Below the pieces are notes generated by a model. The model was not told the origin of the DNA. It did no database searches and was given only the letters and a program-made list of their open reading frames with translations. Of a stretch of DNA of 64,000 nucleotides, positions 1-7,374 are shown piece by piece; positions within the stretch are counted from its first letter, which is position 1, and each line of letters begins with the position of its first letter. Origin of the DNA: Prevotella sp. UBA2754 (GTDB lineage: Bacteria; Bacteroidota; Bacteroidia; Bacteroidales; Bacteroidaceae); NCBI GenBank assembly GCA_002353295.1, contig DEJG01000008.1:1-64000 (forward strand), in the 5' to 3' direction. The translations under genes and the position numbers were made by a program.

Positions 1-23
1 CTGTTGCTGTACAAAATCGCTCA

Positions 24-635
24 TTAGTTCTCTGCCAATCCTTTTAGCTCAATGAAACGGGCAAGCGTATTTCTGTCACACTTGCATATCTTAGCTATTT
101 TTCGATGTGAAGTGCCATTATTCAGTAATTCTTTGATGAGCACTTCCTTACCTGATAGCTTATACTTATCAGGACTGCTTTTTCTACCTTTAGGACGCCC
201 CAGTACTACACCTTCTGCCTTTTTCCTTGCCAAAGCCTCTTTGGTGCGCTGGCTTATCAGATTGCGCTCTATTTCAGCAGATAATCCAAAAGCAAATGCA
301 AGGACTTTACTCTGAATATCATCGCCTAGGCGGTAGTTGTCCTTGATAGTCCAGACGCGGCATTCCTTAGTCATACAGATATTCAATATCTCCATAATCA
401 TAAAGAGGTTTCTGCCCAGACGAGACAACTCACTACAGATAATGATATCGTCTTTGTGGACTTTCTTCAAGAGATTACCCAACTGTCGTTTGGTATAATT
501 CTTAGTGCCACTAATAGTCTCTTCTATCCAGTCGTTAATTACTATGTTCTGTTTCTCGCAGAACTTATTAATCTCAAAACGTTGGTTTTCCACTGTTTGT
601 TTGTCACTGCTAACTCTAATGTATCCGTAAATCAT
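24..635 (-). CDS. Serine site-specific recombinase (DNA invertase/resolvase type)
   Basis: Small serine recombinase of 203 aa, the length of Hin/Gin-type invertases. The N-terminus carries the catalytic-serine motif YIRVSS (Ser9), followed by the SRLGRN arginine motif near residue 70, a long E-helix region ending in AEIERNLISQRT, and a GRPKG linker leading to a C-terminal helix-turn-helix (about residues 160-195). The longer reading frame begins at 740, but the conserved start is the Met at 635; the upstream extension has no family similarity. Such enzymes invert or excise DNA between short inverted or direct sites, and a Bacteroides homologue (Mpi) inverts promoters. I see no invertible promoter next to it, so its target is unknown. 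It borders a degraded accessory region. Confidence 0.9.
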   Translation of the reverse strand: MIYGYIRVSSDKQTVENQRFEINKFCEKQNIVINDWIEETISGTKNYTKRQLGNLLKKVHKDDIIICSELSRLGRNLFMIMEILNICMTKECRVWTIKDNYRLGDDIQSKVLAFAFGLSAEIERNLISQRTKEALARKKAEGVVLGRPKGRKSSPDKYKLSGKEVLIKELLNNGTSHRKIAKICKCDRNTLARFIELKGLAEN

Positions 636-733
636 TTTTGTCCAAAAGATAATAAAAGATTCTGATATCACCAATAGATTAGCAAATGTAGGCAGTACAG
701 GGCAGAAAAGTGACATTTCCTGCCTTAGCATTC

Positions 734-830
734 GAACCAACAGCCGCTGGTCTTTTAGTCACTGCGATTTATAAAAGCGAGATTGTTGATTACCCGTAGG
801 GAGGTGTAGTAAAGCAGAATCGTGGAGGAA
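734..830. repeat. Imperfect direct repeat, copy A (left of toxin-antitoxin pair)
   Basis: This copy has two conserved blocks. Block 1 (734-749) matches 14 of 16 bases at 1909-1924. Block 2 (793-829) shares CCCGTAGGGAGGT and CAGAATCGTGGAGG with 1927-1962. The blocks are about 43 bases apart here and almost touching in copy B. The interval 636-984 contains no gene, only this repeat and the promoter of the toxin-antitoxin pair at 947. Confidence 0.7.
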
Positions 831-946
831 ACTTATTTCTAAGTTAATTTCATGCAAGTTTCAATAATTTAACGTGAAAGCGAATAAATTTTAGCCAATT
901 TGACGAAAATATTCTCCATTATGATGGCAGAATGAAATAAATTGCT

Positions 947-954
947 TATATTTG
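947..954 (+). promoter_or_regulatory. -7 promoter element for the toxin-antitoxin operon
   Basis: TATATTTG fits the Bacteroidetes -7 consensus TAnnTTTG. It lies 31 bases upstream of the antitoxin ATG. No TTTG is present at the expected -33 position. Confidence 0.6.
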
Positions 955-984
955 CAGCGTAAAACAATTATAAGACGAAGAACT

Positions 985-1293
985 ATGGCACAAGTATCTA
1001 TGACAGTCCGCATGGACGCTGGCATCAAGGCGCAGTTTGAGGAACTATGCTCGCAATTTGGCATGAGTGTAAACACGGCAATGAACATCTTTGCCAATGC
1101 AGTGGTGAGGAAAAGGAAAATTCCGTTTGAAATTGCTGCTAAGCCATCAGAAGACAACGTACTGAACGATTTCTATGCATTTCGGAGGGAAGTGGCAGCC
1201 AGCGACAGGCCCGAACTGACGATGGAAGAAATCAATGAAGAAATCAAGTTGGCACGTGAAGAAATGGCAAGAAAGAAAAAGTCAGAGGCATGA
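985..1293 (+). CDS. RelB/DinJ-family antitoxin
   Basis: Antitoxin of 102 aa. The N-terminal ribbon-helix-helix is visible: a beta strand (QVSMTVRMDA), then two helices with a MSVNTAMNIFANAVV core, as in DinJ/RelB antitoxins that bind their own promoter. The acidic, lysine-rich C-terminus (residues 60-102) would wrap the toxin. The start is the Met at 985; the frame is open from 952 but the upstream residues are basic filler. It overlaps the downstream PIN toxin gene by 4 bases (ATGA), so the two are translationally coupled. Pairing of a RelB-type antitoxin with a PIN toxin rather than a RelE toxin is a mix-and-match combination. Confidence 0.88.
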   Translation: MAQVSMTVRMDAGIKAQFEELCSQFGMSVNTAMNIFANAVVRKRKIPFEIAAKPSEDNVLNDFYAFRREVAASDRPELTMEEINEEIKLAREEMARKKKSEA

Positions 1294-1703
1294 TTTACGC
1301 TGTTATTGACACAAATGTGATTGTGTCGGCTTACATCACGAAAAACCTGCTGGCCGCTACGTCAAAGGTCTGGGCTGCTGTTTTGCAAGGGAAAATCATT
1401 CCCGTCTATAGTGATGAAATTATCGACGAATACATAGATGTGCTGCATCGCAAGAAGTTCGATATCCCAGAGCACCTGATAAAATGGGCAATAGACAGGA
1501 TACTGATGAATGGTATTCGGGGTGAAAGAGTGCCTTCTGCTGAGCATTTCCCAGACCCTAAGGACATCGTTTTCTACGAAGTGGCTATGTCGAAAGAGGA
1601 TGCCTATTTGGTGACGGGCAACAAGAAACATTTTCCTGACAAGCCGATTGTGGTGACGCCAGCAGAAATGGTGGAGATATTGAGAGAACACGGACTGCTG
1701 TAA
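1290..1703 (+). CDS. PIN-domain toxin of a type II toxin-antitoxin system
   Basis: PIN-domain ribonuclease of 137 aa, of the family annotated as 'putative toxin-antitoxin system toxin component, PIN family'. The acidic metal-binding residues are in place: Asp7 in VIDTNVIVSA, Glu in SDEIIDEYIDVL near residue 50, Asp in the DPKDIVFYE segment near 90, and Asp in DAYLVTGNKKHFP near 105. The likely role is RNA cleavage held in check by the RelB-type antitoxin encoded just upstream, with which it overlaps by 4 bases. It overlaps the next frame (1703) by a single base, so the three frames were probably one transcript. Confidence 0.88.
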   Translation: MIYAVIDTNVIVSAYITKNLLAATSKVWAAVLQGKIIPVYSDEIIDEYIDVLHRKKFDIPEHLIKWAIDRILMNGIRGERVPSAEHFPDPKDIVFYEVAMSKEDAYLVTGNKKHFPDKPIVVTPAEMVEILREHGLL

Positions 1704-1941
1704 TGGAATATCTTGGCAACAAAGAACTGCTGACGATGCAGAAGACGGCCTTTCTGGCATCGGGTACCATTCCGCCTGATGTGGTATTGCGCAGCTATGA
1801 CTGGGCAACGGGGGAGCATGAAGGATGTGTTGTAAGTGGCTTCAGCAGCAAGCTGGAGCAGGACGTGCTGCACTTCCTTTTGAAAAGCAATACGGCCTGA
1901 CGGACGAGGAACCAACGGTCGCTGTTCCCGTAGGGAGGTAA
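1703..1941 (+). pseudogene. Truncated DprA-like (Rossmann-fold) gene fragment
   Basis: The open frame 1703-1900 encodes 65 aa starting MEYLGNKELL, with KTAFLASGTIPP, SYDWAT, VVSGFSSKLEQDVLHFLLK. I recognise this from memory as the N-terminus of a Bacteroidales DprA/SMF-like protein of more than 120 aa, in which HFLLK should be followed by the central strand of the fold. Here it ends after seven unrelated residues. In the -1 frame, sequence from about 1873 reads on as a plausible protein tail (FEKQYGLTDEEP, then VAVPVGR) to a TAA at 1939-1941, inside repeat copy B. It looks like a deletion fusion or frameshifted remnant; an intact small protein is less likely. Confidence 0.55.
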
Positions 1942-1963
1942 AGCAAATCAGAATCGTGGAGGG
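1909..1963. repeat. Imperfect direct repeat, copy B (right of toxin-antitoxin pair)
   Basis: Compact copy of the repeat at 734-830 in the same orientation: 16-base block 1 (1909-1924) followed within two bases by block 2 (1927-1962). Block 2 keeps the first 13 and last 14 bases identical to copy A, with a divergent centre. The two copies bracket the toxin-antitoxin genes and the DprA-like fragment, giving a unit of about 1.2 kb. Confidence 0.7.
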
Positions 1964-1981
1964 GGATAATTAAGAAACTAT

Positions 1982-2250
1982 CTAAATTTGCTTAATCTCT
2001 GCATCAACCACAAAGATGTCGCCATCCTCGTCAACCAACACGTTGCGAGGAACAAGGTCCCATACCTCATACGCTCCATTGGAGAAACGCCCCTCTTGGG
2101 TTGTCTTCTCGAAACCAAGAGCTGCCATGTAGGTGTCTATCATAACCTGTGTGGCAGGATGAGCATTGGCAGCACGTTGCTCTGCCTCAAAATGACTTAC
2201 ATCTGCTTGGCTATCTCGAAGTTGCGCTTCATGTATTGTGCAAAGATTTC
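1982..2250 (-). pseudogene. C-terminal remnant of a phage/conjugative 'polyvalent' protein
   Basis: The minus strand has an open frame without a start codon, from about 2250 to the TAG at 1982-1984. It reads HFEAEQRAANAHPAT, MIDTYMAALGFE, SNGAYEVWDLVPRNVL and DGDIFVVDAEIKQI. The 'EVWDL.PRNVL...GDI.VVDAEI' ending resembles the kinase-like C-terminal domain of very large polyvalent proteins carried by phages and conjugative elements. This is recalled similarity, not a database hit. About 75 recognisable residues remain and the rest of the gene is gone, so this is a scar of a lost mobile element. Confidence 0.5.
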
Positions 2251-2278
2251 ATGTTTTTTATTTCCGACCCGAAAATAG

Positions 2279-2352
2279 GGGTCTCGAGCCAAAACGGGCA
2301 TTGGCTCGAGCCAGAACGCGATTTGGCTCGAGCCAAGTCGACCAGGGGCTCG
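2279..2352. repeat. 22-bp tandem repeat with CTCGAG palindrome
   Basis: CTCGAG occurs at 2283, 2305 and 2327, with CTCG again at 2349, exactly 22 bases apart. The second and third units are centred on the 12-base palindrome TGGCTCGAGCCA, joined by variable 10-base linkers; the first unit keeps only part of it. The array abuts the 3' end of the DUF4861 gene (stop at 2354). Confidence 0.85.
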
Positions 2353-2353
2353 T

Positions 2354-3586
2354 TTACCATATACGAATCTTGACGGGGTTGTCAACTTCTTTCCGCCAAG
2401 CTTTCAGATGGTCAAACCATTCGCGAGCTGAGTGATATCCGAAAGTCTCATTGGCCGAGGTGTAATTGACTTTATAGGCCATGTGTTTACCCTGCACTTG
2501 TATCACGTAAGCATAATTGTCCTTATTGGCAGGCTCTTCGCTTACTACATTTTTCTGGGGCACCAGCACAGCCAGTCCAACCGTTTCGCGTTTCCACTTA
2601 GTGGTATCGCTGGCAGGATAGTCGGTGCCCCAGCAGGCACGTAGCCCGCGTTTGTCGCTGAATTCCTCAGATCCCTTCACGTTGATGACACCTGTAGAAA
2701 AACGGAAATTGCTCACGTCTTTATTGAAGAATACGTCAACGTCTGTATCACGATGACCGGCATACTGAGTGTAGCGGACGGTCATGTTGATTAGTTGAGA
2801 GTTATTTTTCGCTATTGGGGCTTGCCAACCGCGATCTACCAATTCCACAATGGTACGTAACGGTCCGTACGAAATGATGCGCTGCGTGCGCGAACGGACA
2901 GGTTGTACGAGTGTAGGCTTGGTGCCGTCCCATCCACGGAAGGCTCCCAGTCCGAAAGTCTTACCTACCCACAGCACGTCGTCACCATAACCCTGTGCTT
3001 TCTGTTCGTCTGAGGTATAGAATTGAGTGGCTTGCAGCTCCAGACGTTTGTGGAACTTACCGTAAAGGTCGAGAGTCTGTCGCTCGTCGAAATAGATGCG
3101 GATGGCATTGAGTTCGCTTTCGAAAGCCACACCGTGATGGTGCTGCATATGGTAGGAGTCGGCTGCATCACCGCGAGCCGTAATCGATTCGATGAAATTG
3201 TTCTGATTGTTCTTCGTCAGCTTCTTGTCGCTGGTGTTGCGTAAAGTCATTTCGGTGAACACGCGGGCGGGGTAGGAGCGCGGTTCGCCCGTAGCCAGGA
3301 GCGTCACGGTGTATTGTTTCTGTTCTTTCTTCCCAAGATCAGCCAAGAAACAGAGTTCGTCGAACGACTCGTCTTGGTCCAGATCATCAAGCTGATATGG
3401 AATTTCCTTTCCGTCTGTCGTCACCAAGGCAGAACGCACCTCGCCATACGGAGCAAGACTGATAACAACAGGTTGGTTGCTTCGAACGATGTTAAGCGGA
3501 TTAGTTACACTTACTTTGACCGTACGCTGGGCTGACATCGACAGACAAGTTGTTGCCAGCAGGAAGAGGCAGATTAGTTTTCTCAT
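2354..3586 (-). CDS. DUF4861 domain-containing secreted protein
   Basis: Protein of 410 aa beginning with a clear signal peptide (MRKLICLFLLATTCLSMSAQ). The frame is open to 3649, but the Met at 3586 gives the signal sequence and is preferred. The body has the features I associate with DUF4861: an N-terminal beta domain (residues 22-110), then a central part with YHMQHHHGVAFESELNAIRIYFD, a KTFGLGAFRGWDG segment and FGYHSAREWFDHLKAW near the end. DUF4861 proteins are periplasmic and in Bacteroidetes often sit in loci for pectin or rhamnogalacturonan breakdown; the histidine-rich stretch could be catalytic or metal-binding. No other pectin gene is nearby, so the substrate is uncertain. Confidence 0.75.
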   Translation of the reverse strand: MRKLICLFLLATTCLSMSAQRTVKVSVTNPLNIVRSNQPVVISLAPYGEVRSALVTTDGKEIPYQLDDLDQDESFDELCFLADLGKKEQKQYTVTLLATGEPRSYPARVFTEMTLRNTSDKKLTKNNQNNFIESITARGDAADSYHMQHHHGVAFESELNAIRIYFDERQTLDLYGKFHKRLELQATQFYTSDEQKAQGYGDDVLWVGKTFGLGAFRGWDGTKPTLVQPVRSRTQRIISYGPLRTIVELVDRGWQAPIAKNNSQLINMTVRYTQYAGHRDTDVDVFFNKDVSNFRFSTGVINVKGSEEFSDKRGLRACWGTDYPASDTTKWKRETVGLAVLVPQKNVVSEEPANKDNYAYVIQVQGKHMAYKVNYTSANETFGYHSAREWFDHLKAWRKEVDNPVKIRIW

Positions 3587-3685
3587 ATATTTTATTATAA
3601 TGTATGCGTTATATGTTGCAAATTTCACACAAATAAACGAAAAAGCCATGTGGATGCAGTATTTTTTATCTTTTTTAGGTTAAAA

Positions 3686-3717
3686 TTTGGAATTTAAAAT
3701 ATTTTTTAGTATATTTG
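3686..3717 (+). promoter_or_regulatory. Promoter of the GldB-like/dipeptidyl peptidase operon
   Basis: TTTG at 3686-3689, a 20-base spacer, then TATATTTG at 3710-3717 match the Bacteroidetes -33/-7 pattern. The position argues against the TTG start at 3715, which would lie inside the promoter. Confidence 0.75.
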
Positions 3718-3762
3718 CACCGTATTTTAACAATAATAAATCTTTTTGCTCGTTCAATAATT

Positions 3763-4551
3763 GTGCGTAAGGTCTATTTTCTGTTAGCGGTGTTGATGCT
3801 CATCTGTATAGGTTGTGAGTGGCGTTTGAAGTCAAACGACGAGGCTTCAGACAGTCAAGCTGTGACCATCGAGCGTTATGACCGGATGGAGGGGCTCTAT
3901 CTTACAACGGGTGATTATTCTGCCCTGATGCAGTTGAATAAGTCGTATCCCACCCAAACACGCACGCTTATTGAAGACGTATTGCAATTAGGGCAGGTGA
4001 ACGACCCTGATATCAATGCCAAATTCCTGCAATTCTTCAGTGATTCCACCTTGCAGCAGATGATTAACGACGTACAGGAACAGTTTGCCAACATCGATGA
4101 TCTGAATAAAGAGCTGACTGAAGCCTTTCGTCGTCTGAAAGAGGAAATCCCTTCGCTGGAAATGCCTTTGGTTTACACGCAGATAGGCTCGTTCGACCAA
4201 AGTATCATTGTGGGAAATAAGACACTGGGTATTTCACTTGATAAATATCTTGGTGTGAACTATCCTTTCTACGTGGAGCATTATTCTGACATGCAGCGCA
4301 AGATGATGACGCGTAAAATGATTACCCCTGATTGCCTGAGTTTTTATCTGCTGAGTCTCTATCCGCTGACGGCTGAAGATTCCACACAGGACGCCCGCGA
4401 TCGGCATATGGGTAAAATACAATGGGTGGTGAATCGTATCACCGACCGTCAGGTGTTTGACAATCCGCGTGTGGCAGATGTCGACAGTTTTATGAATGAC
4501 AACAAACAGATAAGCGTGGAACGGCTGCTCCGCGACGATATCATATACTAA
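3763..4551 (+). CDS. GldB-like lipoprotein
   Basis: Lipoprotein of about 262 aa. The frame is open from a TTG at 3715, but that codon is part of the -7 promoter element, so I place the start at GTG 3763. This gives VRKVYFLLAVLMLICIGC, a lipoprotein signal with Cys as the acylated residue. The core has ERYDRMEGLY, a ...GISLDKYLGVNYPFY... segment and TPDCLSFYLLSLYPL, which resemble the GldB family of gliding/T9SS-associated lipoproteins, although Prevotella is generally non-gliding. It lies 10 bases upstream of the dipeptidyl peptidase gene and is presumably co-transcribed with it. The start is uncertain; the lipoprotein call is firmer than the GldB name. Confidence 0.65.
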   Translation: MRKVYFLLAVLMLICIGCEWRLKSNDEASDSQAVTIERYDRMEGLYLTTGDYSALMQLNKSYPTQTRTLIEDVLQLGQVNDPDINAKFLQFFSDSTLQQMINDVQEQFANIDDLNKELTEAFRRLKEEIPSLEMPLVYTQIGSFDQSIIVGNKTLGISLDKYLGVNYPFYVEHYSDMQRKMMTRKMITPDCLSFYLLSLYPLTAEDSTQDARDRHMGKIQWVVNRITDRQVFDNPRVADVDSFMNDNKQISVERLLRDDIIY

Positions 4552-4561
4552 AAACAACATC

Positions 4562-6763
4562 ATGAGAAGAACAAAAATGATTGGCTTGCTGTGGCTTCTT
4601 GTGTCGACAGCATGCCTGGGGCAAAATTTGGATTTGAAGCATATCACCCAAGGTGCCTACCGAGCCGAGGGTGTTTCGGGTGTTATGCCCGCTGCTGACG
4701 GTGAGTCGTATACAAAGTTGAGCGATGATTGGAAACGCGTGGTGCGATGCTCGTACAAGACTGGTCAGGAGATAGAAACACTCTTTGATGTGGCTACTGC
4801 CCGTGGTGAGAAAATCGAATTTGTCGAAGGTTATATGATGAGTCCTGATGGCAAACGCATGCTGATACAGACGCAAACCGAATCGATTTACCGTCACTCT
4901 TTCACTGCAGAATACTATATTTACAGTATTGCTAACAAGAAACTGGTGCCGCTTTCGAAGAATGGTCCCCAACAAACGCCCTTATTCTCGCCTGACGGTA
5001 CGATGATTGCCTTCGTGCGCCAGAATAACATTTTCCTCGTCAAACTGCTTTACGACAATGCTGAGAGTCAGGTGACCAAAGATGGAAAAAACAATGAGGT
5101 AATCAATGGTATTCCCGACTGGGTCAATGAGGAAGAGTTTGGCAATGACAGAGCTATGGTGTTCAGCGCCGACAGCAAACAGCTGGTGTGGGTACGCTAC
5201 GATGAAACGGCTGTCAAAATGTTCTCGATGCCGATGTACAGGGGACTGATTCCTGCATTGGAGGAGAACTCTGACTATCCTGGCGAATATTCCTATAAGT
5301 ATCCTGTTGCCGGAATGGATAATGCGCGTTGCAGCGTGTGGAGTTTCGATATTGCCAGCAGACAGACGCGGCAGTTGCAGGTTCCTTTGGATGCCGACGG
5401 TTATATCTCGCGTATTTTTACGACCAAAGAAACTCAGAAAATACTGGTGCTCACACTTAATCGCCATCAGGATTGTCTACGTATCTATCAGTTGAATCCG
5501 CTTTCTACCGTAAGTCAGTTGCTGATCGAGGATAAGACTCCGAAATATGTGAAAGAAGACTGTTCGAGTTGGTTCCAGGTGACGGGTAAGTACATGTTGC
5601 TGCCCAGTGAGCGAGACGGGTGGATGCATCTTTATCTCTACAATCTGAACGGACAACTGTTGCGTCAGGTAGAGCAAGGAAATTACGAGGTGAGTGATGT
5701 CTATGGTGTTGACGATGCTACAGGAGATGTCTATTATGCTTCCCATGAACTTGGAACCACCGAACAGCATGTCTATGTGGCTCATGCTAATGGCAAACGC
5801 GAATGTCTTACGACTGAAGCTGGCTGGAACAGTGCCGTCTTCAGTAACAACTACAAATACTATATCCATACATGGAGCAATCTGAATACACCGCCCGTTG
5901 TCCGTCTTTGTGGTAATGGCGGGAAGACGTTGGCTACGCTGATAGATAATCAGAAGTTGAAGGAGAAACTGACCAACATTCAGTTGGGTAAACGAGAGTT
6001 GTTCACGTTCACCACTTCAGAAGGTATCAAACTGAACGGATGGATGATTAAACCCGCTGATTTTAATGCTTCGAAGCGCTATCCTGTTATCATGTATCAG
6101 TATAGCGGTCCGGGTAGTCAGCAAGTGAAGAATGCATGGGGTGTTGGAATGAACGGCCAAGGAGCCATCCTCGAGCAGTATCTGTGTCAGCAGGGTTTTA
6201 TCTGCGTCTGTGTCGATGGTCGCGGTACGGGCGGACGTGGTGCAGACTTCGAAAAATGCGCCTATCTGCGACTGGGTGATTTGGAATCAAAAGACCAGGT
6301 GGAAGCAGCCCTTTGGTTGGGTCAGCAATCATATATCGATAAGGAACGTATCGCCATTTGGGGGTGGAGCTATGGTGGTTTCAATACGCTGATGTCTATG
6401 TCAGAGGGGCGTCCCGTGTTCCGTGCTGGTGTGGCCATTGCTCCTGTCACGTCATGGCGTTTCTATGATACTATTTATACCGAACGGTTCATGCGTACAC
6501 CCAAAGAGAATCCTACGGGTTATAGCGACTGTCCTATCAGTCGTGTTGAAAAGATGCATGGCGCGTTGTTGCTCTGTCACGGTACGGCTGATGATAATGT
6601 GCACCTGCGCAATACAGCCGAATATACTGAGGCTTTAGTGCAGGCCGACAAAGATTTCCGTCAGTTGGTTTACACGAACCGCAACCACAGCATTTATGGT
6701 GGTAACACCCGCAACCACTTGTTCCGACAATGCATCAATTTCTTTAAGGATGAGTTGAAATAA
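4562..6763 (+). CDS. Dipeptidyl peptidase IV-type serine peptidase (S9)
   Basis: Secreted prolyl peptidase of 733 aa that should release N-terminal Xaa-Pro dipeptides in the periplasm. Residues 1-20 form a signal peptide. A beta-propeller domain follows (about 95-440), including DWVNEEEF, the double-Glu motif that holds the substrate N-terminus in DPP IV. The alpha/beta-hydrolase domain (about 490-733) contains GWSYGG (Ser603), GTADDN (Asp near 677) and NRNHSIYGG (His709), a complete triad. Length and motif order match bacterial DPP IV. It is the second gene of an operon behind a GldB-like lipoprotein and is followed by a strong hairpin terminator. Peptide scavenging is the expected role in this asaccharolytic-capable lineage. 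Confidence 0.93.
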   Translation: MRRTKMIGLLWLLVSTACLGQNLDLKHITQGAYRAEGVSGVMPAADGESYTKLSDDWKRVVRCSYKTGQEIETLFDVATARGEKIEFVEGYMMSPDGKRMLIQTQTESIYRHSFTAEYYIYSIANKKLVPLSKNGPQQTPLFSPDGTMIAFVRQNNIFLVKLLYDNAESQVTKDGKNNEVINGIPDWVNEEEFGNDRAMVFSADSKQLVWVRYDETAVKMFSMPMYRGLIPALEENSDYPGEYSYKYPVAGMDNARCSVWSFDIASRQTRQLQVPLDADGYISRIFTTKETQKILVLTLNRHQDCLRIYQLNPLSTVSQLLIEDKTPKYVKEDCSSWFQVTGKYMLLPSERDGWMHLYLYNLNGQLLRQVEQGNYEVSDVYGVDDATGDVYYASHELGTTEQHVYVAHANGKRECLTTEAGWNSAVFSNNYKYYIHTWSNLNTPPVVRLCGNGGKTLATLIDNQKLKEKLTNIQLGKRELFTFTTSEGIKLNGWMIKPADFNASKRYPVIMYQYSGPGSQQVKNAWGVGMNGQGAILEQYLCQQGFICVCVDGRGTGGRGADFEKCAYLRLGDLESKDQVEAALWLGQQSYIDKERIAIWGWSYGGFNTLMSMSEGRPVFRAGVAIAPVTSWRFYDTIYTERFMRTPKENPTGYSDCPISRVEKMHGALLLCHGTADDNVHLRNTAEYTEALVQADKDFRQLVYTNRNHSIYGGNTRNHLFRQCINFFKDELK

Positions 6764-6767
6764 AAAA

Positions 6768-6801
6768 GAAAGTCGCTCTGTGTGGGCGACTTTCCTTTTT
6801 T
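6768..6801. terminator. Bidirectional intrinsic terminator
   Basis: Nine-base perfect stem (6768-6776 pairing with 6786-6794), 9-base loop, and a run of T after it on the plus strand with A-rich sequence before it. It sits between the convergent peptidase and rubrerythrin genes and can serve both. Confidence 0.85.
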
Positions 6802-7343
6802 TAGTAGTTCTCTGCTTTCACTTGGAAGTAAGACTGTGGGTGGTTGCAGACAGGACATTCATCGGGAGCTTTCTTGCCCACTACGATGTGGCCACAGTTG
6901 GCACATTGCCAAATGACATCGCCGTCCTTGGAGAATACACGCTCTTTCTTCACATTGTCGAGCAGTTTACGATAACGCTCCTCATGAGCCTTCTCGATGG
7001 CAGCAACACCTTCAAACTTCTCTGCAATCTCGTCGAAGCCTTCCTCACGAGCTTCCTTAGCCATGCGGGCATACATATCCGTCCATTCGAAGTTCTCACC
7101 ACCAGCGGCAGCTTCCAGGTTGCTGGCAGTGTCCTTGATAGCTCCGCCTTCCAGCAGTTTGAACCACATCTTGGCGTGCTCTTTCTCGTTAGCAGCTGTC
7201 TCTTCGAAGATAGCAGCTATCTGAACGTAGCCGTCCTTCTTGGCCTTTGATGCCCAATAGGTGTACTTGTTGCGAGCCATTGACTCACCGGCAAAAGCCT
7301 CTTGCAGATTCTTCTCTGTCTTTGTTCCTTTCAGTTCTTTCAT
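6801..7343 (-). CDS. Rubrerythrin
   Basis: Peroxide-scavenging diiron protein of 180 aa. The ferritin-like domain (about 1-135) has the paired glutamate helices (AFAGESMARNKY, FEETAANEKEHAKMWF, KFEGVAAIEKAHEERY). The C-terminal rubredoxin-like domain binds one iron through two Cys pairs, CANCGH and CPVCNH. This is the full-length classical form used by anaerobes to reduce hydrogen peroxide with electrons from NADH or rubredoxin. It lies 31 bases after the SPFH gene in the same orientation with no obvious promoter between them, so it may be read with nfeD-SPFH as well as from its own start. It shares a terminator with the convergent peptidase gene. Confidence 0.96.
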   Translation of the reverse strand: MKELKGTKTEKNLQEAFAGESMARNKYTYWASKAKKDGYVQIAAIFEETAANEKEHAKMWFKLLEGGAIKDTASNLEAAAGGENFEWTDMYARMAKEAREEGFDEIAEKFEGVAAIEKAHEERYRKLLDNVKKERVFSKDGDVIWQCANCGHIVVGKKAPDECPVCNHPQSYFQVKAENY

Positions 7344-7374
7344 AATTCGTATTTGTTTGTTATAGATATAAAGT

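Noticed and set aside
952..984. Longer N-terminus for the RelB-type antitoxin from 952
   Set aside because: The first 11 codons overlap the -7 element and are a basic stretch outside the ribbon-helix-helix. The Met at 985 fits the family.
734..1963. Integron attC-like sites around the toxin-antitoxin genes
   Set aside because: The repeat blocks contain no matching GTTRRRY/RYYYAAC pair and there is no integron tyrosine recombinase nearby.
2279..2352. Possible CRISPR array
   Set aside because: Units of 22 bases with 10-base linkers are too short for repeats plus spacers, and no cas gene is in the window.
1988..2435. Three overlapping plus-strand reading frames downstream of the toxin-antitoxin region
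   Set aside because: The minus strand there carries a recognisable protein tail, and the rest is the 22-bp repeat and the end of the DUF4861 gene. The plus-strand translations have no family look.
3715..3762. TTG start for the GldB-like lipoprotein
   Set aside because: The codon lies inside the TATATTTG promoter element. A GTG at 3763 gives a proper lipoprotein signal.
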